Assembly: GCA_963793625.1 (NCBI GenBank)
Contig: CAWCAT010000004.1
Coordinates: 524,711 to 588,710, forward strand
Source: G963668605 sp963793625
GTDB taxonomy: Bacteria; Acidobacteriota; Terriglobia; Bryobacterales; Bryobacteraceae
DNA length: 64,000 nucleotides
Direction of reading: 5' to 3'
In this document: piece after piece, positions 49,056 to 61,000 of the stretch
Numbering within the stretch: position 1 is the stretch's first letter
Layout of the letters: the number at the start of each line of letters is the position of its first letter
Made by a program: the position numbers and the translations under genes
The notes under the pieces: model-generated
What the model saw: only the letters and a program-made list of their open reading frames with translations
Databases searched by the model: none
Told to the model about the DNA's origin: nothing

Positions 49056-50286
49056 TTATCAGCGCCGCGTGGATGCCGTTCGCAAGACACCCGGCTTCGT
49101 CGCACTCTGGGATTTTGTGAAGCGCGACGATGGTCGATTCAACGCGCATCAGGCACCCGGAGATCGGCATGACTTTCGACTCGACGCTGTGAACTATGTT
49201 CGCGACTATTGGGGCCAGGGCCGCACCGCGACCTATGATGATTTTCCGCTGCTGGGCCGCGGACCGTTCGGACAGGCCGTAAAGCTAAAACAGGAAACCG
49301 AAAATGATTTCCGGCCTTGCCTACTGGTGCCGCGCGAGCGCCTGCACAACTCGGGCCTTGATGTGAAAGGGCCCAAGCACTCCGTTTCCATGGTGGTCTG
49401 GTTGATTCGCGAAAGCGGCAACCACGCCATCGCAGGCATCTGGCACGAGGGCACGGATCTGCACAGTCCGGCTGGGTCCGTGAAACGCGTGGAGCGCGGA
49501 AAGCGGCAGTACGCCCTGTTCGCCGGTCTGGCCGCAAAGAACGGCGCTTCCGCGGTACACGTCTCGGAGAACGGTACAAGTTCGTTTGGTGACAAATACG
49601 CCCGCAATCTAGCGGTCACGACGGAGGTAATTCCCACAGCGCCCGCCAATGCTCCAGCCGATGTACTCGACAAATCGTGGAGCGTGGTTGGCTTTTCCTT
49701 CGACAACGCTAAGAACACCGTAACCGCATATCTGAACGGCAAAGCGACGGAGTACTGGATCGATAACCCGGAGAAGCATCCGTTTTTTCAGTGGCCATAT
49801 AAGGGCTGGAAGCAGGCGCAGTTGCACAAGCTTCCCGGAGTGCAGCCCGGCGAGGATCCGGCATTTCCCAAGGAACAATTCTATGAGCCACCCGAGGGCA
49901 AGCCGCTATCGCGCACTGTAATCGAAGAACGCGGCGACGAGCGAGTTGAGTTGCAGATTTTTCAGTTCACCAAAGTGCGCGTGACACTGCGCAAGAACGA
50001 CAAAGGCAAGTTCGCGACAGTAGGCAAGCGCGAGTTGGTCGCCCTCAAAGCGAATCCGTTCTGGTTTGGACACGACCTCTACGCGCCATTGAACCCGAAG
50101 GATGGCGGCCCATTCACGATCGGTCGGGTGATTCACACTTCGCGAAGTGTCGGTTTCACCGGCTACCTGGGCGGCGTTGCGGTTTTTGGCGAGCCGCTAT
50201 CCGCAAAGCAGATGGAGCGCCTCGCCGCGATCGGGCGAAATCAGCCTATCGATCTGGATGCCAACTTATTAAGACCGTCTAAATAG
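48979..50286 (+). CDS. Secreted concanavalin/LamG-like protein of unknown function
   Basis: From the ATG at 48979 the product has 435 residues with a signal peptide (MRLLTLLFASCLVCALAA). The segments GFVALWDFVKRDDGRF, HSVSMVVWLIRES, WSVVGFSFDNAKNTVTAYLNG and GYLGGVAVFGEPLSAKQMERL are the strand pattern of a LamG/concanavalin A-like carbohydrate-binding jelly roll. I do not recognise a catalytic site. It may bind a polysaccharide or cell-surface ligand. It converges on leuA, with the last 46 bp overlapping the leuA 3' end. Confidence 0.6.
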   Translation: MRLLTLLFASCLVCALAAEPAHNGTDYQRRVDAVRKTPGFVALWDFVKRDDGRFNAHQAPGDRHDFRLDAVNYVRDYWGQGRTATYDDFPLLGRGPFGQAVKLKQETENDFRPCLLVPRERLHNSGLDVKGPKHSVSMVVWLIRESGNHAIAGIWHEGTDLHSPAGSVKRVERGKRQYALFAGLAAKNGASAVHVSENGTSSFGDKYARNLAVTTEVIPTAPANAPADVLDKSWSVVGFSFDNAKNTVTAYLNGKATEYWIDNPEKHPFFQWPYKGWKQAQLHKLPGVQPGEDPAFPKEQFYEPPEGKPLSRTVIEERGDERVELQIFQFTKVRVTLRKNDKGKFATVGKRELVALKANPFWFGHDLYAPLNPKDGGPFTIGRVIHTSRSVGFTGYLGGVAVFGEPLSAKQMERLAAIGRNQPIDLDANLLRPSK

Positions 50287-51783
50287 GCCTTTGCGCTCGC
50301 TTCGATCACGTCGGTCGAAGCGCCACGGCCCATCATGCGACGGTTCCCTTCTTCGAGATGCACCGTAACTTCGCCCATCGCCTCGGTGCCGCTGGTAGCA
50401 GCGCGAATCTCGTATTTAGCGAGTTTCGCAGAAGTCCTCGTTACCATCGAGATCGCCCTGCAAACGGCATCCACGGGGCCGTCCCCAATCGACGCACCCT
50501 CGCGCGTCTCTCCCTGCATGCGCACCCGTACCGTCGCGGTCGGAATCGCCGAGGTACCGCTGTAAACGTGCAGATAGTCGAGTTGGTAGGTTTCCGGAAC
50601 CGGATGAATCTCGTCGTGCAGAATCGCGACCAGATCTTCGTCGAAGACTTCCTGCTTCTTGTCGGCCACTATTAAGAAAGCGCTGGTAGGTCTGGTCAAG
50701 TTCTTCCTGCGTGAGCGTGTAGCCGAGTTTCTCCAGGCGATCGCGCAGTCCATGCCGTCCAGTGCGGGCCGTCAGCACGACACGGCTCTCCGACACGCCG
50801 ACATCCTCGGGCCGCATGATCTCATACGTGTCACGATCCTTCAGAAATCCATCGACGTGAATGCCCGAACTGTGCGAAAACGCATTGCCGCCTACGATCG
50901 CTTTATTCGCAGGCACCGGCATTCCAAGCATGTCGGCCACCAGCCGGCTTGTCCGGCAGAATTCGCGCGTATCAATATCGGTGGTCACACCAAAATACTC
51001 GCCTCGTGTCCGGATCGCCATCACCACCTCTTCGATAGCCGCGTTCCCCGCCCGCTCGCCGATCCCATTGATTGTGCCTTCCACCTGTCGCGCGCCGTTG
51101 AGAATTCCGGCGAGCGCATTCGCGACAGCGAGGCCCAGATCGTTGTGGCAGTGTACGCTGATCGTCGCGCGATCGATGTTCGAAACGTTCTCGCGAATGG
51201 CGCGGATCAGCTTGCCGTACTGCTCTGGCATGGCATAGCCGGTCGTGTCGGGAATGTTCACGACGGTTGCGCCGGCCTCGATCGCGCAATAGAGCATTTG
51301 AAATAGATAGGCAGGCTCGGCCCGGCCTGCGTCTTCAGCGTAGAACTCGACGTCATCGGCATATTGCCGCGCGAGTTTCACTGCATCTGCGGCGATCTCA
51401 AGAATGCGCGCTCTTTTCTCGGCGATGGTCGTTCCATATTTTTCATCCCGGAACTTGCCCGTGAGGTGGATGTCAGAAACGCCGATACCTGTATGAATAC
51501 GCGGTCGACGCGCCTTCGCAAGTGCCTTGCCGCACGCCTCGATATCGCTGGCCACGGCACGCGAGAGCGCGCAAATCACGGGACCTTCAATCTCGCGAGC
51601 GAGCAATTCGACCGCGGCGAAATCCTCAGGAGAGGATGCGGGATAGCCCGCCTCGATCACATCAACGTTCAGGCGCGCCAACTGTCTCGCGACCGTCAGC
51701 TTTTCTCTGCTGCCCAGCCGCGTCCCGGCGGCCTGCTCGCCGTCACGCAACGTCGTATCAAAAACATGGATCTTGTCAGTCAT
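50241..51783 (-). CDS. leuA: 2-isopropylmalate synthase (one frameshift)
   Basis: From the ATG at 51783 the restored product is about 514 residues, the usual LeuA length. The TIM barrel shows DTTLRDGEQAAG, the metal pair in VHCHNDLGLA and GIGERAGNAAIEEVVMA. An extra base near 50672 breaks the frame in QRFLIVADKKQEVFDED. The C-terminal regulatory domain then reads LDYLHVYSGTSAIPTATVRV and IEASAKAYLDGLNKL. It condenses acetyl-CoA with 2-ketoisovalerate in leucine synthesis and is feedback-inhibited by leucine. It overlaps the LamG-like gene at its 3' end and diverges from a TonB receptor. Confidence 0.9.
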
Positions 51784-51928
51784 GAAATAGACTCCGGGTA
51801 TCACTTCGAGTTTACAGCGGGAGTGGGTGTCGCCGGAGGCGTTCGAGGCATGACGGATTTACCCGTACATGTTTTCCTAATTGGGAATATGATATTAGCG
51901 TCTCAAATTTGGGATTGGGGAAACTTTA

Positions 51929-54900
51929 GTGAAAACTTTTACGCGTTCGCTTCTAGTTTTTACTTTATTGACTGCCTGCGTTAGTGCGCAGGACTTCCGT
52001 GCCACACTCACCGGAATCGTAACGGACCCGAGTGGCGCAGCCGTTCCGGATGCGACAGTCAAAGCTATCAACAACAACACCAACACCACCAAAGAGGTGA
52101 AAACAACCTCGATTGGGAATTACACCATTCCTTACCTCGACCCGGGCACGTACAAAGTCGAGGTTATAGCTCCGGGCTTTCAGACGTTGATCAGGAGCAA
52201 TATCACTCTGCGCGTTGCCGATAAAGTAAATCTCGGCATCCAATTGACTGTCGGTCAGACGAGTGAATCCGTCACAGTTACTGCCGAACAGGCTGTAATC
52301 GAAACGGCATCCGCTGATCGCGGCCTGGTTTTTGATCCGATTAAAACTCAGCAGTATCCGCTCAACGGGCGCCAGACCTATATGCTCATGTCGCTCACCC
52401 CTGGCGTGATCTTTACGCAGGAAGCATTCGGTCCCGGAGGCTTTTCCGGCACACGCGGTTGGGATGTGAACAATGCCTACAAAATTAACGGTGCACGCAC
52501 TGGACAGAATCTGTTCCTGCTGAACGGCGCGCCTATCAGTGACAAGGATGGCAACTGGCAGTTGGCCCCGAACGTGGAAGCAGTGCAGGAGTTCAAAGTC
52601 ATGACGAACACCTATGACTCCTCCTACGGACGCTTCGGCGGCGGTGTCATCAATACAACGATTAAGGGCGGCAGCAACGATTGGCACGGTGACGTGTTCG
52701 ACTATTTCCGCAATGCCGTTCTCGACGCGAACCGGACGGAAAACAAGCAGCCCACTCCGAATAAAATTCGACCGCCGCATAACCAGAACCAGTTCGGCGG
52801 CGTACTGGGCGGAGCGATTCGCAAGAACAAGGACTTCATCTTCGGCAGCTTCGAAGGCTGGCGCGAGATTCAGCCCGCTTCTGTGATCTCCAGCGTTCCG
52901 GCGGCCAACCTGGTCGACGGCCAGCATTTTAGCGATTACGGATACTCCGTTTATGACCCGATGACATCGAAGGCATGCGCGGCCCCCATTAACTGTCGCA
53001 ACTCACCCTACATCCGCGATCCATTCCCCGGCAACGTAATTCCAAAGAGCCGGATCAATCCGGTGAGCCAGAAGGTTCTCAGTTACTATCCTCAGGCGAA
53101 TGGTCCCGTGGCTACGGCACTGAGCGGCAACTATTACACGAACACGAACGGCCGCTACCGCTATGACCAGCCGATGGGGCGTTGGGATCACAACATCAGC
53201 GACAACGACAAGTTCTATGCCCTTGTCACTTATCAGCATGGAAAAGAGTACCGCAACTCGACTGGATTTGAGCCGCCGGCAGGTAGTGGCGACATCAACT
53301 CGCAGCGTACGAACCAGAACTACATCACCGCGTGGACGCACGTGATGTCACCCTCATCAGTGCTCGACGTGCGCGGATCTTTCGCGCGCTTTACGTCCAA
53401 ATTCCCGCGTTATACCGACTACGATTTTACGGTTGACAAGGTCGGCATGACGAAGATGCCGCATGCGCCGACAGTGCTGAAGAGCAGCACGCCGCGCTTC
53501 GACGTCAACGGATTGACACAACTGTTTTCGGGCGGCAGCGCCGGCGAGTGGAATACCTACAACCAATGGAACTTCGCACCCAGCCTGATTCTGACGAAAG
53601 GCAAGCATAGTCTTCGTACAGGATTCGAGTACAACTACGTTCTGCAGGGTATCGGCAACGTAGGATACGCCAACGGTTACCTCAATTTCGATCGCGCCTG
53701 GACACGCCAGCTTTCCGGTTATGACGGAGGCTCCCTTGACGGCAGTTCGATCGCGAGCCTGCTACTCGGCTATCCCGCTAACGGCCAGATTGACTGGCAG
53801 GACAATCCATACCGGACTCGTCCCTACTTCGCGATTTATGTGCAGGACGACTGGAAGATCACGCGCACGCTGACGATGAACCTCGGCCTGCGTTATGAGG
53901 CTCAGATCCCCTGGAAGGAACGTTTCAACCGTTCCAACAAGGGCTGGGACTTCAGTACGAAGAACCCGTACAGCGACGCAGTGCTCGCAGCCTGGGCCAA
54001 ACTCAAGGCGCAGGAAGACGCGAAAAATCCGAAGTATCCGTTCCCGGCGACGCCTACAGTGCTCCCCGGTGGATTCCAGTTCGCTGGCGTCAACGGACAA
54101 TCCAGCCGGATCTATGACACGGACTGGTCGAATATTGCCCCGCGTATCGGTCTTGCGTGGCAGGTGTTCCCGAAGATGGTAATCCGGACTGGTGCGGGCG
54201 TTTACTACCAGTCCCCAACGCAAAACGGCACGACCACCGGATTCGCACAGACTACGAGTTACCAGACCAGCACCGACGGCCTCACGCCGAACGCCGGTTT
54301 GAACCAGAGCGGACCCTACTCGCTGGTGGATCCGTTCCCGGGAGGCATTCTGCCACCCACAGGCGCGGCTGGTGGCCTGACCACCAATATTGGCAGAGGC
54401 GTCAGCTTCGACCCGGCGCGCTTCAAGATTCCACGTACTTATCAGTATTCCTTCGGTATCCAGCAGCAACTGCCCGGGAGTATTCTTGCTGAGGTGTCGT
54501 ATAGCGGCAACTATCAGATCTTCATCAACCTGGGCACCCCGCTCAATGAAATCAGCATGGCTGATTACAACACTTCGCGCGCCGATTCGGCCTATAACAG
54601 CACTCAGGTGCCAAACCCGTTCTACGGAATTCTGCCGGCCAATGGCGGTCAGGGACAAAATCCGACAATTTCCCGAGGCAGCCTGCTTAGACCGAACCCG
54701 GTCTTTCAGGGAATCACGGACAACCTCAAGCAGTGGGGCAGGTACCGCTCTGATGCCATGCAGGTCAAGGTGGAAAAACGTGTGTTGGGAGGCCAGAACA
54801 CTGGCGTCCTTACCTGGGTTATGTCTTATACCTTCGCCAAGGCGTTCGAACAGAATCATCGCCTGACAGAGCTGGAACCTGGAAGAGCCGTTGATCTATG

Positions 54901-55433
54901 AATTGGACAACACAGACAAGCCCCATACTCTGTCTTTTAGCGGCGTGTGGGATCTTCCGTTCGGGAAAAACCAGAAATTCCTGAACTTTAATAATGTTGT
55001 GGCGAATAAACTGGCGAGCGGCTGGCAGGTTGACTGGATTGCCACCTATAATTCCGGCTATCCGACTGGTTGGCCTGATCTGGTGAACTCGTGCGGAGAT
55101 TGGCACGCAAAGGACCAGAATCGCGCTGCCTGGTTCAACAATGACAAAAAGTGCTACGCGACCCGCCAGAGCTATACGTTCCGTGTCGTTCCGGACAGAT
55201 TCTCCGACATCCGCAATCCCGCGAACAAGCAGTTGAACATCGCGGTCGAAAAATCGACGCGTGTCGCCGAACGCTACCGCTTTGTAATCCGCGGCGAAGC
55301 GTTCAACATCACCAATACACCGACCTATGCCGGTCCGGACACTTCCTTTAGCAGTGACCGCTTCGGCATGATTCCAAACAATCAGCAGAACTGGCCGCGG
55401 CTAGTTCAACTTTCGGCGAAGTTTTTCTTCTAA
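51929..55433 (+). CDS. Oar-like TonB-dependent outer-membrane receptor (one frameshift)
   Basis: About 1,167 residues from a GTG at 51929. It has a signal peptide (LVFTLLTACVSA), a carboxypeptidase-regulatory-like domain (LTGIVTDPSGAAVPDATVKA), a plug with PLNGRQTYMLMSLTPGV and the barrel ending AKFFF. An extra base around 54861-54871 shifts the frame; the restored join reads SWNLEEPLIYELDNTDKPHT. Divergent from leuA (145 bp apart). Followed by a terminator and then a DUF1080 protein and a lyase-like enzyme, which suggests polysaccharide uptake. Confidence 0.82.
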
Positions 55434-55458
55434 GCTCCGCCAGACTGTAACTTAAACA

Positions 55459-55501
55459 GGGCCTGCTTCGAAGCGCGTCAGCTTTCGAACCAGGCCCTTT
55501 T
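55459..55501 (+). terminator. Intrinsic terminator after the third Oar-like receptor
   Basis: GGGCCTGCTTCGAA (55459-55472) pairs with TTCGAACCAGGCCC (55484-55497) with a single mismatch, followed by TTTT. It separates the receptor from the DUF1080 gene. Confidence 0.85.
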
Positions 55502-55508
55502 GCGTACA

Positions 55509-56297
55509 ATGACTAAAACCATGCCGACAGAGACTTCCGGACGCAGACTCTTCATCGCTTCGCTGGCCGGGTGCTATTCGACTTCAATGATCTCCGCGCA
55601 GCAGGCAGCCCAGCCTTATATCCCGAAACAGAGCGACCGTCCGCAGCCGATCGAAGGCGATGAAGCCGGGTTTGTAAGCATCTTTGACGGCAAGTCCCTG
55701 GATGGTTGGGAAGGGGATCCGAAGTACTGGCGTGTGGCGGACGGAAACATGACGGGCGAGATCACGCCCGATACAGTCATTAAGAGCAACACCTTTATCA
55801 TTTGGCGCGGTGGTGCGCCCGAAGATTTCGAACTGAAGGTGGAGTACCGCATCACGGCTGCGGGCAACAGTGGGATCAATTATCGTAGTGTGGTGGTCGA
55901 GGACAAGGTGACTCCGGCGAACAAGTTCGCCATGCGCGGCTATCAGTGCGACATCGATGGCCAGAACAGGTACACCGGAAACAACTACGAGGAGAAGGGG
56001 CGTTTGTTCCTCTCAGAGCGCGGAGTTGTGGCGCATGTTACCGGCACTCGTACGCCGGTTATTTTGTCTCGCGTCGGGGACAGTAAGGAGCTCATGAAAT
56101 TCATCACGGACGGATGGAATTCGGTGCACCTGATCATCCGCGGCAACGTTCTGCTTCACAACATCAACGGACGCCTGATGAGCATGGTTATCGACGACGA
56201 CCCGAACCGCGCGCGCAAGGGGCTCATCGGAGTGCAGGTACACGTGGGTCCGCCGATGCGGGTCGAGTACCGCAATTGGCGGCTCAAAACACTTTAG
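55509..56297 (+). CDS. DUF1080 (3-keto-disaccharide hydrolase type) secreted protein
   Basis: The product has 262 residues from the ATG at 55509; the upstream TTG at 55500 lies in the terminator and is unlikely. A leader (GRRLFIASLAGCYSTSMISA) with paired arginines is followed by the DUF1080 jelly roll: FVSIFDGKSLDGWEGDPKYW, AGNSGINYRSVV and QCDIDGQNRYTGN. DUF1080 proteins hydrolyse 3-keto-glycosides or bind glycans in polysaccharide utilisation loci. No ribosome-binding site is evident. The following gene starts 4 bp after its stop, so the two form a unit. Confidence 0.82.
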   Translation: MTKTMPTETSGRRLFIASLAGCYSTSMISAQQAAQPYIPKQSDRPQPIEGDEAGFVSIFDGKSLDGWEGDPKYWRVADGNMTGEITPDTVIKSNTFIIWRGGAPEDFELKVEYRITAAGNSGINYRSVVVEDKVTPANKFAMRGYQCDIDGQNRYTGNNYEEKGRLFLSERGVVAHVTGTRTPVILSRVGDSKELMKFITDGWNSVHLIIRGNVLLHNINGRLMSMVIDDDPNRARKGLIGVQVHVGPPMRVEYRNWRLKTL

Positions 56298-56301
56298 TTT
56301 T

Positions 56302-57888
56302 ATGAAAAATATCATTCTAATCTTCTTCCTTGCCGGTATTCTCTCGGCGCAAGCACCAGAGCGGTTTATCGACGCAGTGCGGACCTTCGCAGGCAACAGC
56401 CTGAAGAACGGCCGCGATGTGTACGGGCCGAAAAAGACCCCGCTGTTTGTTGACGGCATTAACGTCGATACGCTCGAACCCGTGAAGTGGAAATCCGAGA
56501 ACGGCCACCCCTGGGTTCTGTCCGACCTGGGAAATCAGCAGAATTTCTTCCGCACGCTCGCCGGATTGTCCGCGTTGACGGGCGATCCCCAATACAAGAA
56601 AGCAGCGGTCGAGGCCACTCGTTACGCCCTCGCGAATTTACAGGAGGGCGGCTTCCTCGCCTGGGGCGGCCACATGGCTTACAACGCCTCCGACGACGTC
56701 ACGGTCTATGCCGAGGATAAGTCGAGAGTTCACGAACTCAAGAACAACTTCCCGTTTTACGAACTGATGTGGGAGGTGGATCCACGCGCCACGCGAAAGC
56801 TCATCGAGACAATGTGGAACGGACACATTCTCGACTGGTCGATTCTTGATTTCAATCGACACGGCGTGCCTCGGCCAGAAGGCCTGCTCTGGAAGAATGA
56901 GTACAAAGGCGGTCCGGTCTTCTTCTGGGGTAAGGGCCTAACGTTTATCAATGCCGGCAGCGATCTGTACTATGCGGCCGCAATGCTCAGCAAATTCACT
57001 GGCGATAACGAACCGCTAGTCTGGGCCCGGCGTCTGGCCCACCGTTATGTCGAAACCCGCAATCCAAAAACTGGCATTGGAGGTTACCAGTTCAGCCAGA
57101 TGGCAAGCTCCTGGTGTGACGACAAAGGAAAGATCCGCGGCGACCGCGCTGTGTATCAATACGCCGACGACTTCAAGGGCCATCATGTCGTCGAGGGCAC
57201 ACTCTTTCCTACTTATGGAAGCACGCCGGAAGTACGCCCGCGGATTCTCCAGATGTTACTCGGTGAATCGCTTGGCAAAAACGGCAAGGAATTCATCCAA
57301 TGGTCGCTTGAGGACCTTACGGCCTGGGGCAAGTCAGCCTACCGCACGAAAGATAACTCCTTCGTCCCGATGCTCACCGATGGCACAAGCATGGAAGGGT
57401 ATGTCGTCAAGAAGGACGGCTACTTCGGGCCGAAGGGCCGCGTCCTCACCGCTGGTAAGGCCGGCGCAATTGATTTCTGGACGTACGCACTCGGCTACAG
57501 GATTAGTGACGATGCGTTTCTTTCGGAGATGACGCGATCCATCCTGCGCGGCAACGATTTCGAAAAATCCGCCGACCCCTTCGCGATTTTCGGGTATCTG
57601 GAACTCTATCGCAAGACCAGGGATCGCGCGTACTTGAAATCAGCAGAACGCGTCGGCGACAACATTCTCGCGGCACGCTTCCACAAGGGTTACTTCACAT
57701 CCAGCAAGAATCATCTCTTTGCAAAATTCGACCGCGTGGAGCCACTGGCGCTGCTGCATCTGGCCGCCGCTCTCCAGAATCGCCCGAAGCTGGTCCCGGC
57801 CTACATCGGAGGCTCAGGCTTTTTCGCGGCAGCTTATGGCAGCGAGGGCCACAAGTACGACGAGGTTCTGTACCGGCCCACGCGCTAA
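56302..57888 (+). CDS. Secreted (alpha/alpha)-barrel enzyme resembling pectate lyase family 2
   Basis: This intact 528-residue protein has a signal peptide (IILIFFLAGILSAQ) and an alpha-helical toroid composition. GRDVYGPKKTPLFVDGINVD, LGNQQNFFRTLAGLSALTGD, YALANLQEGGFLAWGGHMAY and IGGYQFSQMASSW recall pectate disaccharide-lyases of family 2. I am not certain of the family, because similar folds are used by other uronate lyases and glycosidases. It is located with a DUF1080 protein between two Oar-like receptors. It therefore probably acts on a plant or microbial polysaccharide outside the cytoplasm. Confidence 0.6.
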   Translation: MKNIILIFFLAGILSAQAPERFIDAVRTFAGNSLKNGRDVYGPKKTPLFVDGINVDTLEPVKWKSENGHPWVLSDLGNQQNFFRTLAGLSALTGDPQYKKAAVEATRYALANLQEGGFLAWGGHMAYNASDDVTVYAEDKSRVHELKNNFPFYELMWEVDPRATRKLIETMWNGHILDWSILDFNRHGVPRPEGLLWKNEYKGGPVFFWGKGLTFINAGSDLYYAAAMLSKFTGDNEPLVWARRLAHRYVETRNPKTGIGGYQFSQMASSWCDDKGKIRGDRAVYQYADDFKGHHVVEGTLFPTYGSTPEVRPRILQMLLGESLGKNGKEFIQWSLEDLTAWGKSAYRTKDNSFVPMLTDGTSMEGYVVKKDGYFGPKGRVLTAGKAGAIDFWTYALGYRISDDAFLSEMTRSILRGNDFEKSADPFAIFGYLELYRKTRDRAYLKSAERVGDNILAARFHKGYFTSSKNHLFAKFDRVEPLALLHLAAALQNRPKLVPAYIGGSGFFAAAYGSEGHKYDEVLYRPTR

Positions 57889-58017
57889 GTACGGCTCACC
57901 TGCTCGCCGTCCAGCAAGAATTAGACACAGCATGGTAGTACAATGCTGCTGGGACGCGAGTCTCACGTTTTTCGAAATCGCGCCTCGGTCTTCGATTCAG
58001 CTCTAACGAGAGGACTT

Positions 58018-61000
58018 ATGACTCGCGATACTCGCAAGCTGTTCCCGCTCTTCCTCACAGCCGTTTTTCTTGGAGGCATCTGCTTCGCCCAGGAATCTCG
58101 CGGCAAGATTCTCGGACGCGTTGTCGATGCCACCGGAGCCGCTGTGCCCGGAGCCGCTGTCGCCGGCCTCAACGAGCAGATGAATACGCGCGTGCGCGCC
58201 ACCAGCAACGAGGCTGGGAATTACGAGCTTCCGTTCCTGTTGCCTGGCACGTATCGCGTCGAAGTCGTAGCAAAGGGTTTCAAGCAACTCACCCGCCGGC
58301 CGATCGAGGTCCAGGTCGGAAGTTTGATTACCGTGGATGCCGCGCTTGAGGTCGGGCAGCTTAACGAGAAGGTCGAGGTTTTCGCCGAGGCTCCGCTACT
58401 CGAGTCCGCCAGCGCTACGATGTCCTCCACCATCGATCACCGCCAATTGGCCGACCTACCCATGGGCGGCGGCGACGTCATGTTCCTTACCCAGCTCGCC
58501 GCGGGAATCACCACAGCCCAGGCGCCCGGCCACAACTGGCTACCCAGCGCCACTGATGTCATGTCGAACGTTACCGTGAACGGCGTAGGCAACGGCAACA
58601 CCGACTTTTCGCCTGGACGGCATCGCCAATATGACTAAGGCCCGCGTCTCCTTCGCGCCTCCCGGCGATATGGTGCAGGAGTTTCGCGTAGAGACCGTCA
58701 ACTACGACGCCTCCATGGGGCACGCCGCCGGCGGCAGCGTGAACATGAGTCTCAAGTCCGGAACCAACGGCCTGCACGGTACCTTCGAATACCTCATCGC
58801 CCCGAGTGGCTGGCAGGCCAACGATTTCTTCACCAACAAACAGCTCTACGACCTTTCCACCGGCCCCGTTACTCCGGAGAAGATCGCGCGGCTCGTTGCG
58901 CCCCGCACAGTCAAGCGCTACTCCGTCACCGCAGGCGCACCCATTTATATACCCAAGATTTACGACGGCCGTAACCGCACATTCTGGACGTACGGATTCC
59001 AGGGCTTTAATCGCCGCAACCCCACAACCGGCTATTACAGCCTGCCCACAGCGGAGGAGCGCAACGGCGATTTCTCCGCTCTACTGCAGATCCCGAAAAC
59101 AGGCGCCCAATATCAGATCTATGATCCCGCCACCATCGCCAGCGCGCCCAACGGACGTACCACCCGGCAGATCTTCCCGAACAACATCGTGCCCAAGTCC
59201 CGCTTCGACGCCACGGCGCAAAAGTATATGCAATACTTCCCGCTCCCCAATGCAACCGGCACCGTCGACGGTCTCAACAACTGGAACGAGATCAGCGCCA
59301 ACAGTAACGACTTCCTCCAACACATGTCGCGCGTCGACCACAACTTCAGTGACCGCCACCGCATTTTCGGGCGCTTCACTTACTCATGGCTGCACTTCTA
59401 TCGCGGGGATTTCCTCGGCAACGGCGTGCGCGGTCTCGATCGCTACCGCAAACAGCGCGGCGCCGGCTTCGACGATGTATACACGATCTCACCGAGCATG
59501 ATCGTCAATTTCAAGTACGGCTTCACCCGCTTTATCGAGTCCGATTATCCTACCACCCAGGGCTTCAATCTCTCCAGCATCGGCTTTCCGGCATCTCTTA
59601 TTTCTCAAATCGACCCGCAGTCCGTGCGCTTCCCCGCCATCACCATCGACAGCATTATTCAGTTGGGCGAGACCACGAACAGCCAGTACATCACGAATTA
59701 TCACAACTTCAGCGCCAGCGTCAGTAAGATGCAGGGCAATCACAGTATTCGCTTCGGAGGGGAATACCGCCTGATGGCGGAAAACAACGCCGACTATGGC
59801 CGCGGCACTCCGACCATGGCCTTCTCCACCGCCTGGACGCGCGGCCCAATCGACAATTTGGCAGGATCGCCGGGCGGCATCGGGCAGGGTTTCGCCTCAT
59901 TCCTGCTCGGTCTGCCCACCGGCGGCGGCATCGACAAAAACGCCAACTACGCCGACCGCTCCTCGTTCTCCGGCCTGTTTATTCAGGACGATTGGAAGGC
60001 TACCCGCCGCCTCACCCTGAATCTCGGCATGCGCTGGGAATACGACTCCGCTCCCGTAGAGCGCTACAACCGTTCCGTGCGCGGCTTTGACGCGTCCGTG
60101 GCCAGCCCAATCTCAGCGCGCGCCCTCGCCGCCTACGCCGCCGCGCCTGACCCCGCGCTGCCCGTCTCCCGGTTTCAAACAATGGGAGCGCTTACTTTCA
60201 CGGGAGTCGGCGGCCAACCCCGCGGCTTCTGGTACACCGGCAAGAAGAACTTTGCGCCTCGCATCGGCCTTGCCTATCAAATCATGCCGAAGATGGTGGT
60301 GCGCGCCGGCTATGGCATCTTTTATGCGTCCAATGGTGTCGATCAGAATGCCGCCATTCAATCCGGATTCAGCCAAGCCACTAATCTCACTCCCAGCGAC
60401 AACAATGGCTTGAGCTTCCGCGGAACGCTCGCCAATCCCTTCCCCGATGGCGTCCTGCTCCCCGGCGCCGTTGGCCCCAGCACCTATCTCGGCCGCACGA
60501 TTACATTCCCGGGCGGCTACACGCCGAATTCCTACGCCCAGCGCTGGAGCTTCGGCATCCAGCGCCAGTTGCCTTCGCGTTCCCTGCTCGAAGTCAGCTA
60601 CGTCGGCAACCGCAGCACACGAATTGGAGTCGACCGCCAGGTGGACTTCACCCCGGCAAGTTACCTCAGCAAGTCGTCGGAACGCGACCAGGCTACCATC
60701 GACTATCTCAGCGCCCAGGTCAAGAACCCGTTCTATGGCTTTCCCGAATTCGCCGGCGGCGGCATAACAGGTACAACCCTGTCGCGCGGAAACCTGCTGC
60801 GGCCCTATCCTCAGTTCAACGGCATGACCGGAACCCAGCCGATCGGTTATCGCCTGGTATCACTCCCTGCAGTCGCGCTTTGAAAAGCGCTTCTCGCACG
60901 GCCTCCTGTTCAACGTCAATCACACCTGGTCGAAATACATGCAGGCGACCGAGATGCTGAACGACTCCGATCCCGTCCCGACGCACGTCCTTTCCGGCCA

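Noticed and set aside
58605..60860. Programmed +1 frameshifting in the Oar-like receptor at 58018, because both breaks occur at TCGCCTGG
   Set aside because: The same sequence-quality problem affects many unrelated genes in this window, and receptors of this family are not known to use programmed frameshifts. Two sites in one gene would also give very little full-length product.
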